DNA of 64,000 nucleotides from NCBI GenBank assembly GCA_029298735.1, contig JANSLP010000055.1, positions 62,001-126,000 on the forward strand, written 5' to 3'. The notes beneath the pieces were generated by a model. It was not told the DNA's origin. It ran no database searches and saw only the letters and a program-made list of their open reading frames with translations. The position numbers and the translations under genes are program-made. This stretch comes from Ophiostoma sp. CBS 140.51. Its lineage: Eukaryota > Ascomycota > Sordariomycetes > Ophiostomatales > Ophiostomataceae. Position 1 is the first letter of the stretch, and each line of letters begins with the position of its first letter. Of the stretch, positions 57,028 through 64,000 are shown piece after piece.

Positions 57028-57214
57028 GGCAGTGTGGTGAAGAGAAGATGTGGGTGATGTAGATATATTTTATGTATCCAAAAATGAACGCAGTCTATGT
57101 CTATTGATCTCGCTATTCTGTCGTGTCTCATTCTTTTGTTATCCAACGTCGTGCCAAAATGTCCAAATTTAATCCAAATTCAAATTCAAAAAGATATCCC
57201 ATCCCTACAATGCA

Positions 57215-59359
57215 TTACACCCTACTAATCTTAATGTCCAGGGTGGGCATCACTACGGTGTACTCATCAATCTGCACCCGGCCTTCGACAATGGAGGCAA
57301 CAACCTCGTACGTCCGCGTCGTAGCCGGGTTGATAGGCTGGCCCGCCGCCACGGCTGCCGCTTGTGATGACGTGCCGACGGCAATCCGCAACACGTTGGT
57401 GCTCGCCGAAATTAGAGGGAGTTCATTCTCCATGACGTACCACCGCAACGGCTCGGCCAGGACAAACAGGAACCGGCTCTCGAGTGAGTGACGGTTAATC
57501 ACGAGACAGCGGGGCCCCTCGCGCTTGGGGCGGAAGTCGATGAGCACGCCAAACGACAGGTTGTCGCGGCCCTCGGGGCCCTGGCGACTGGAGCACGAAA
57601 AGGCGACGACATCGTTGCGCGACTCGGGCTGGCAGAAGATGCGCGTGCGCTCGTCCCAGGACTGCGGCGGGAACGAGCTAAAGTAGATACCGCGGTCGCC
57701 AAAGTAGGGGATGTGCATGCCGCGGGGAAAGAGGCGCGGGTGGTAGACGGCGCACAACTTTTGGTGGGCCGTCAAGGTGGCCGTGGCAGCTGCGGCCGCT
57801 GCGGCTGAAGTGGGCGGTGCATGGTTGTGATGGTGTGGCAGCAGAAGCTGGGAGGTCGGCAGGCGGGGCGATTCGAAGCCGCTGTGTGGGCTGGCAGGGG
57901 AGAGCACAGACGAAGCGGGCGGCAGAGCTGATGACACCGAAACCATAGACAGTGTGTCATTCCGCGCCGATGTGGCCGATGACGAGGTGGTGGGTGTCGT
58001 GTTGGGGTGCATCAGGATGTAAAAGGAGTGGTTCTCCGTCGTGTTGGTGTACTTGAGCTTGCTTTTGGAGAGGAACGCGAGCGAGGGGTTGGCATCCCTC
58101 AAGAACAGACCCGGCCCGACCTTTTTCAGCCAGATACCAATCTCGGATGCTGCACTCCTCGCAAAACCGACACTCAGCACATAGCGGTAGCGCGTGTATT
58201 GCACGGCAGTGGCCTGTCTACGAGTCGATCCCGTAGTCCCAACCGGTGGGCTGCTGCTGCCACCACTGACACTGCTGCCCCCTAGGTCAGAATCGACACC
58301 GTGGCTGTGACTGTGAGAGTGACTGTGGCTGTGAGTGTGTTGGTCCTCCATATTGAGCGACAGCGGCACCAGCACAAGGTATGTCGAAATGCGCAGACCG
58401 CGATTGGTCACGGCAAACTCGCAGTCGTCGTTACGGAACTGCGACAACTTGTGGCAGTGCTTGAACGCAGCGGGGGACGAGGCAAGCAACGGCATGTACG
58501 GCTCATGGTCCGCGGGAAGTGAGGTTGGCAGGTCATCCGCGGCAGCTTCCTCAGGCGGCATCCATGCAAACAGCGTCAAGTCCGTTGTTCGCTTAATGAT
58601 CTCCTCTTGCAGACGCTGAAAGGCATGCCGGCCCTCGCCATAGATCAGCGGCATGGATACATCAAACAGTCCCAGCAAGCAGTAGGCCGAGTCTTCTACC
58701 TTGGTGGTGACACGCTGCGATGCCCAGGCCATGCGTTGTGCCGTGGAGTAGCCACTGAGACGCTCCTCGCCCAAGATGGCGGGCACGGGAATGTGAGTGA
58801 TGTCGGCCAAGAGGGGTGCGAGGTCAATCTTGGAGCCGATGGGCTTCCAGCGTGTATCGTAGAGCTCGACGGTGTGAGGCGCCAGCAGCTCCTGGAGTGT
58901 CCAGCCGCGCTTGAACCATGCACACCGACGGATGTTCTCATAGACATAGTCGCGGTGCTCGTGGCCGTCGGCAGTATGGTCGTCGTCCTCGTTGTCGGAC
59001 GAGACGGGGACGGGAGCTGCGGCGTCGAGGTCGACCAGGTGCACAAAGCAGACGGCGGCGCACTGGTACCATTTGAACATGGAATTGATGGACTCGGTGA
59101 GCTCCGTGTTGTTGGTCTTGTCGATGCAGCAGGTATCGATCCATGCCCACTCGAGCCCCCGTTGCAGTGCCAGTGTGCATGTCTCTGTGATCTTTGTGTA
59201 GCCCTTTTGTGTCTTGTCGGTCAGGTATGGCGAGGACATGTCCTGCAGCGTGACCTCTTGCTTGTCTTCCCATGTGTGCGAAAGGATGGCATAGGGCGGG
59301 ATGGTGGCGGCGTCGGGGAAGTCTTTGAACTTTAGCGACGCGGCATGAAGGAGTCTCAT
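57215..59359 (-). CDS. HET-domain protein (heterokaryon incompatibility type)
   Basis: Single exon of 714 residues. It opens with the usual HET start MRLLHAASLKFKDF, then PPYAILSHTWEDKQEVTLQD, GLEWAWIDTCCIDKTNNTEL and WFKRGWTLQELLAPHTVELY (PF06985). EDSAYCLLGLFDVSMPLIYG and HAFQRLQEEIIKRTTDLTLF complete the HET core plus the adjoining DUF8212-type region (about residues 1-275). The remaining 440 residues lack NACHT or WD repeats. They contain an HSHSHSHS run (about residues 337-350, coded by a GTGACT-type microsatellite near 58305-58345) and a Ser/Ala-rich stretch. HET domains trigger cell death on allorecognition in Neurospora and Podospora; the partner here is unknown. Confidence 0.93.
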   Translation of the reverse strand: MRLLHAASLKFKDFPDAATIPPYAILSHTWEDKQEVTLQDMSSPYLTDKTQKGYTKITETCTLALQRGLEWAWIDTCCIDKTNNTELTESINSMFKWYQCAAVCFVHLVDLDAAAPVPVSSDNEDDDHTADGHEHRDYVYENIRRCAWFKRGWTLQELLAPHTVELYDTRWKPIGSKIDLAPLLADITHIPVPAILGEERLSGYSTAQRMAWASQRVTTKVEDSAYCLLGLFDVSMPLIYGEGRHAFQRLQEEIIKRTTDLTLFAWMPPEEAAADDLPTSLPADHEPYMPLLASSPAAFKHCHKLSQFRNDDCEFAVTNRGLRISTYLVLVPLSLNMEDQHTHSHSHSHSHSHGVDSDLGGSSVSGGSSSPPVGTTGSTRRQATAVQYTRYRYVLSVGFARSAASEIGIWLKKVGPGLFLRDANPSLAFLSKSKLKYTNTTENHSFYILMHPNTTPTTSSSATSARNDTLSMVSVSSALPPASSVLSPASPHSGFESPRLPTSQLLLPHHHNHAPPTSAAAAAAATATLTAHQKLCAVYHPRLFPRGMHIPYFGDRGIYFSSFPPQSWDERTRIFCQPESRNDVVAFSCSSRQGPEGRDNLSFGVLIDFRPKREGPRCLVINRHSLESRFLFVLAEPLRWYVMENELPLISASTNVLRIAVGTSSQAAAVAAGQPINPATTRTYEVVASIVEGRVQIDEYTVVMPTLDIKISRV

Positions 59360-62300
59360 CGTGGAGAGAGAGTAGTGTGTGAAGTTGAGTATGTGTTGTT
59401 GTTTGTCAGGCCATGGATGAGGACTTGGGCGCGGTCACCGGTCCATGAATGGGTGTGTTTGGTGTCGGTAAAGGATGAGTTATGGTCAGTTCGTAGGTTG
59501 TTGGCTGTTGACTGTTGGTTAAAGAAATCGTTAGAAACAGCTGCCAAGTTGAGGTGAGGTCGTTGAAAGGGATCGACAAGAGAGATCGTCAGGTCGTTAG
59601 TCGGTGGAGAAGGTCGGGAGCAAGCGCGAAAGAAGCTTAATGGAAGCTTCGTCGTCGTTTTATCCTTCTTGTCGATAAGATGAGGCCACGACGCCACGGG
59701 GCGAAACAGCGTCACAGAGAGAAAACAAGAGGCGCACCGTGGACCTGGCGTCTGATTTGACAAAGGCGTACCTGCGTTTGGCTGCTGCCTTTTCCTGCGC
59801 TTCAAGTCTGTTACCCACCTTTCGCCTTCTTTTTAATTTGCCCGCTCGTATTGAGCTTTGGTCAGAGGTCAGGCGCAGCCCTGCGAGACATGGCAGCCTT
59901 GGCCTCACAAAAACTCACTCTTGAACTTTCAAGCGGGGGAAACGCAAGCGTGAGATGAGAGGAGACACAGAGAGTTTGGGGCTCTGCTCGGGTTGTGGGA
60001 GGCCCGGGCCTGCTGTGGAGACATCATGCAGATCCCCTACCAATGGGACTGGACGTTCCATCATTTTGTGGTGGCACAGCCTCGCAAACACCTGAATCGC
60101 AGCGCTTGCTGGACCTCTCGCCTTGCGAGAAGCAAAACTCAGCCTTGAGTGCGAGGCCCATCATGTGGCTAGGAGCCGTGGCAAAGGCGTACTGGACGAA
60201 GAAAGAAAATAAGCTCGAAAAATTTGGTAGAGAAAGGAGTTTTGTTTTGTTGATTTTGACAGTCGAAACCCCAGGTTTAGCCATCACTTAAACGGCATGG
60301 CCGGCTGTCGGAAGCTAAACTGAAGCGGGGTAGCCTCGACAGGCGGAAACCAGGCCGACCGGACGGGAAGGGCGACTCCAACGGAACAAAGATTTGGTTA
60401 GCATCCGAAGCAAAAAGGTAACCCAATAGCCGATCCGAAGAGCATGAGCGAGTTGCAAGGACATAAGACGACCGTCCTAACTCGCAAATATTGGCTGGCC
60501 AGCTCCGGCATCGTGAGACATGTTGTAAGCGAGTTTGATCATGTCGGCTTTGTCTGTAAGCGAAGTTAGCGATATAAGACAAGCAGATGACAGGCAAATG
60601 ACGGACATCTCTCTCAAAATTTCACATGGAAGGATGCGTCTCGTGTTTCCCGGATGGTTTTCTTTTGTTCGTCTGATGTATCCCTTTCAACCCAAAGTTA
60701 TTCATTCTGTTTTGTTGAATTGCGTCGAATTGCAATCGCATGGTATTTTATTGGCCTTGTTTGCTCTCCGCTGTCTTGGCCCTACCCGGATCCGAGATTT
60801 GTTGTTGAGTGTTTATTCACGGACGTGGCATTGCTTTAAGGGACTGTGACAGGGCATCTCCAATGAGATTGCCATCCTAGTAGATGAGCAGTGTTCCAAC
60901 TGCAGATATAAACAGAGGTGAAAACTCAAAATAGAAAGAGATCAGGAGCACTGTTGGTACAAGGTAGCAGTGGTGTTGAAACGGCCAGCTAGATGAGGCT
61001 GAACATGCTGGCAATAACAGTCACGATGTCTGTTGGCGATGTGCTGTTCTGCCTGCGGCTTTCCCCTTGCATGAGCAGAAAGGTGACCTAACAGTTCTGC
61101 TGAAGATATGCCAAACTGCGAGTCTGAAGAAGACCCCTGACGATCCAACGTTGAGTCGGTGCCACCAACGATAGCTGTCCCGTAGGGTCTGACCGGCCTC
61201 CCGACGGCGTTGCCGAAAAAGAAGAAAGGTGTGAACCTACTGTGTTTCCTGTGTTCTTTGCTTATTCTGTTCGTCGTGGCTCTTTCCCGGCGTGGTATCA
61301 CCAAGGTTGAACGTTCTTCCACTTGAGTTGTCAAGACAACTCGTAACTCCGTGCACAACTTGTAAGAAAACAAGAGTTGTCTCCGTTTTTGGTAGTTTGT
61401 GCCCCATTGTTTAGGCGCTTCTGGGCCTGTCTGGCGTGGTTTTTTAGAGTTGTCTCTCCCCAAGTTTCGCGGGGAACCGTAGCTTCGTTGGAGCGTCGTC
61501 TTAATCCCCACAGTACTAACCCAATCTTCAGGGGTGCTGACGGCGCGACGGCGCCTCTTGCAAGCCACGAGATGGTCCGCTGGGTCATCCCAAGCCGGAG
61601 TTCTGTATGTTCGTCTTGTCTAAACGAAGGCCGGGGATCATCAAAGAGGCCTCGTGGGAAATTGGAGACGGGCGGGGACCCCAGAAATCATCGGAGCTGA
61701 ATGAGGGAAAGGTTTGTTTTTGTTTCGGCACTTGGGTGTTCGAGAGACCCACGAAACGGGCAATATCGCCTGGGGACTTTGTGGCTTAAAAGTTGGGAAA
61801 TTCTTTCGGCCTGTCAGTATGTTGGTTTGCTTGAGGTGTCCGAAGAAGGTGTGCAATACGGTCGGATACGGGGTGGGAACGGTACTTTTTTTTTGTGGTG
61901 TCGGCAAAGAAGCCCTGGAGAAGAGCAAAGGAAGCCCTGGTCGAAGTTGTAAGAGAAGCTCCCTGCACCTGCAAGCTGTGCGACCAACAGAGCTGTTTGA
62001 ACGTGGATCCTCACTGTTGGCGAACGCCTCGAGCGCCTAGTTGTGCGTTCTGTTTGTTCTGCGAGCAAATGTGGCCATCAGTTGGAACATTTGGAGCAAG
62101 GGGGACGACGTGGTCGATCAAAAACAAGAAAGGGTAATCAATCGCCAAAACTCACAAAACCCACAAACTGCTCCTTGTCGAAACCCTTGTCTCCGATGCA
62201 GAGATCCATTTAACATGGTGCTCACCCTCAAACCCGTCATCTGCTGACAACAAACTTGATGCAGGCCATGCTGCTAGCCGGGAGTGAGAGAGGTACTCAA

Positions 62301-63437
62301 TAGACGAGGTAAGGAGAACGGTGGCGATCCAACGATATCGAGTGTGTGCTGTTGGCTGACAACTTTGCGCTTGCTGCTAGTTTATGACAGGAAGGAGAGT
62401 GGAAATGGAAAATACCGTCGTCTAGAGACAGCGAAAACGAAGACTAATTGCCAAGAATGGAGTCTTGGTCTGGGGAAGGTGCGTCCGGTGCGCCTGCCTC
62501 CTTTCATCGGTCGTTCTTTCTCTTGGTAACGACGCTAGCTTCGTTTCTTTCCCCTCACGGCGTTCGCACCTTCCCCCGTTCTTGACCCTCTTTGTTACGG
62601 GGCCCAAGTGGGTGCCAACAATCGTCGATGCTGAATGAGGGGACCCCTTTTGCATGTCCAGGGATTGGTCATTCTTAAAAACGTTTGGTCATGGTTGTAT
62701 TCCTTCTTTTCTTCCTTTTTCATTGGATTTTTCTATTCTAAATTCTGGTGGCTGTCGGGTCGGGAACCATATGGGGGGAAAATCGTTCTTAGAGGATGCC
62801 CGACGAGGTAGGAGCGACGGACGTTCCCTCCCCAAACAGGATGCGTCCGCATCTGGAAGTTGGACAACACGACTCCAAGGTGACCAACGTGCACAGAATC
62901 TATATAAGACGGCAGTTGCGATCGGCAATCTGTCACTTCTTGTCCATCACCACTTTCCTAGTCTCGTCATCGCTCTTTCCTTTCTTGTTCTCCTTCGACC
63001 TCACTTCTCCCCCTATTTTTTGTACCACTGCCAATAGTCCAGTCTGGCTCTTGGTTTCATCCCACATCGTCTCCTTTGGACATGAGATGAGTAACTGTGT
63101 GTCGTCGACTTTTCTCTACAGATACCCTTCTTTATTTCTTCTTTTTCTTTTCGTCCCTTGCCTGACCAGCCTAGCTGTTGAACTGTTGGTTCCCCTCTAG
63201 GCCCTGGTCGCTTTTCCTCGACGTTGATATTAGCTGTCTGTTGGCTGTACCACCACTACTACATCGAGCTGTTGTGGCTCGGGCTTTCTTATTTATTACC
63301 TCGTGCTCCTCCACCCCCTCGACGACGTTTTGGGTAACTTTGATCACCAATCCCCTTCGGTCTTATTTTTCCTCTTCTTCCTTTTTTGGTGTATTTCCTT
63401 CCTCTCTTTTTGGTATCGTTCCACGACCACCACCATC
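59360..63437. other. 4-kb interval, no supported gene before the MFS start
   Basis: The left 500 bases are the HET gene promoter. The rest (60000-62800) holds only short ORFs without family or codon pattern. The last 540 bases are the likely MFS promoter and a C/T-rich leader, with a TATA box at 62901. Confidence 0.45.
62901..62908 (+). promoter_or_regulatory. TATA box candidate for the MFS gene
   Basis: TATATAAG occurs 530 bases before the ATG at 63438 and is followed by a C/T-rich leader. The distance implies a long 5' UTR, perhaps with an intron. Confidence 0.45.
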
Positions 63438-64000
63438 ATGGACGAACATCTCGATGACAACGAGATCCGTGAGATCGAGCAGATCCTCGGCACCAAGATC
63501 TACCCCGGCACGGAGATTATGCGCGATGTCGGCTCCCACCACTTCGTCAAAGCCGGCCAGCCGCAGAGCCATGCTGCGGACGACAACGCCGACGGTATCA
63601 CCCTGGCCAGCAGCGCCGACCCTGTGCTCGTGCCGCAGCCCAACGACGACCCGGCCGACCCTCTGAACTGGACACCTATGTGGAAGGCCGGCACCATTGT
63701 GGCTGCCACGGTCCTTTCCTTCTGCCAGAACCTGGGCCCCTTGGCTTGTGCGCCCATGTTTGGCAGCTACATTGCCGAGTGGGACCGCAGCTTGGCCGAT
63801 GTTGTCCAGTTTACCGGCGTCGCCATTTTGGTACTTGGCTTCAGCAACTTTATTTGGGTGCCCCTTATGGTGTCCTACGGCCGCCGCCCTGTTGCCATTT
63901 TCAGCACTCTGCTGTGCCTGGCCTCGTCCATCTGGCGCGCCAAGGCCACGAGCTACAACTCGTTTATGGGTGCTAGTGTGCTCAACGGTGTGGGTGCGGG
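63438..64000 (+). CDS. MFS transporter, N-terminal part (cut by window end)
   Basis: From the ATG at 63438 the frame stays open to the window end (187 codons). The first 85 residues are polar and acidic, a cytosolic tail ending DPLNWTPMWKAG, the typical lead-in of fungal DHA1 drug:H+ transporters. Membrane helix 1 begins at TIVAATVLSFCQNLGPLACA. Helix 2 is VAILVLGFSNFIWVPLMV and is followed by the short loop SYGRRPV, a motif-A variant. Helices 3 and 4 begin at AIFSTLLCLASSIWRA and GASVLNGVGAG. The substrate cannot be told; the C-terminal part lies outside. Confidence 0.88.
   Translation, partial: MDEHLDDNEIREIEQILGTKIYPGTEIMRDVGSHHFVKAGQPQSHAADDNADGITLASSADPVLVPQPNDDPADPLNWTPMWKAGTIVAATVLSFCQNLGPLACAPMFGSYIAEWDRSLADVVQFTGVAILVLGFSNFIWVPLMVSYGRRPVAIFSTLLCLASSIWRAKATSYNSFMGASVLNGVGA

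Overview
The window looks like nuclear DNA of a filamentous ascomycete (Pezizomycotina, most likely a Sordariomycete; this is inference). The evidence is short GT-AG introns of about 55-110 bases, intronless long ORFs with C-ending codons, a HET-domain gene, a cofactor-independent phosphoglycerate mutase, a fused HIS7-type histidine enzyme, a CE15 glucuronoyl esterase and a fungal-type antizyme. I found no rRNA, no convincing tRNA, no transposon and no CRISPR array.

Left part (1-25 kb): a divergent pair for ribosome production, the Pol I subunit RPA34 (-) and the rRNA-processing kinase GRC3 (+). Then come a seven-exon phenol-2-monooxygenase-like flavoprotein, a proline-iminopeptidase-like hydrolase, two small unknown membrane proteins, a secreted Ser/Pro-rich protein, a mitochondrial RMD1/RMND1 (DUF155) protein, tubulin cofactor C, Mediator subunit 9 and glycolytic iPGM.

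Middle (26-44 kb): long gene-poor stretches separate an HPP-family membrane protein, a 1143-residue disordered protein with a basic N-terminal part and an acidic C-terminal part, a YwbE-like protein with a zinc-finger tail, the Cys-Gly dipeptidase DUG1 and a Yippee-domain protein.

Right part (45-64 kb): ornithine decarboxylase antizyme read through a programmed +1 frameshift at TCC-TGA, HIS7 with an upstream CPC1/GCN4-type site, a TFIIIC tau55-like subunit, a probably decayed Cys-rich gene, a Vps62 protein, the glucuronoyl esterase, a HET-domain protein and the start of an MFS transporter cut by the window edge.

This is mostly ordinary core genome rather than a gene cluster. The clearest non-textbook signal is the antizyme recoding site, which splits the gene into two reading frames. 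The main unknowns are the large disordered protein, the Cys-rich pseudogene candidate, the two small membrane proteins and possible upstream in-frame starts on DUG1 and the S33 hydrolase. Exon boundaries were read by eye from GT-AG signals and frame continuity.
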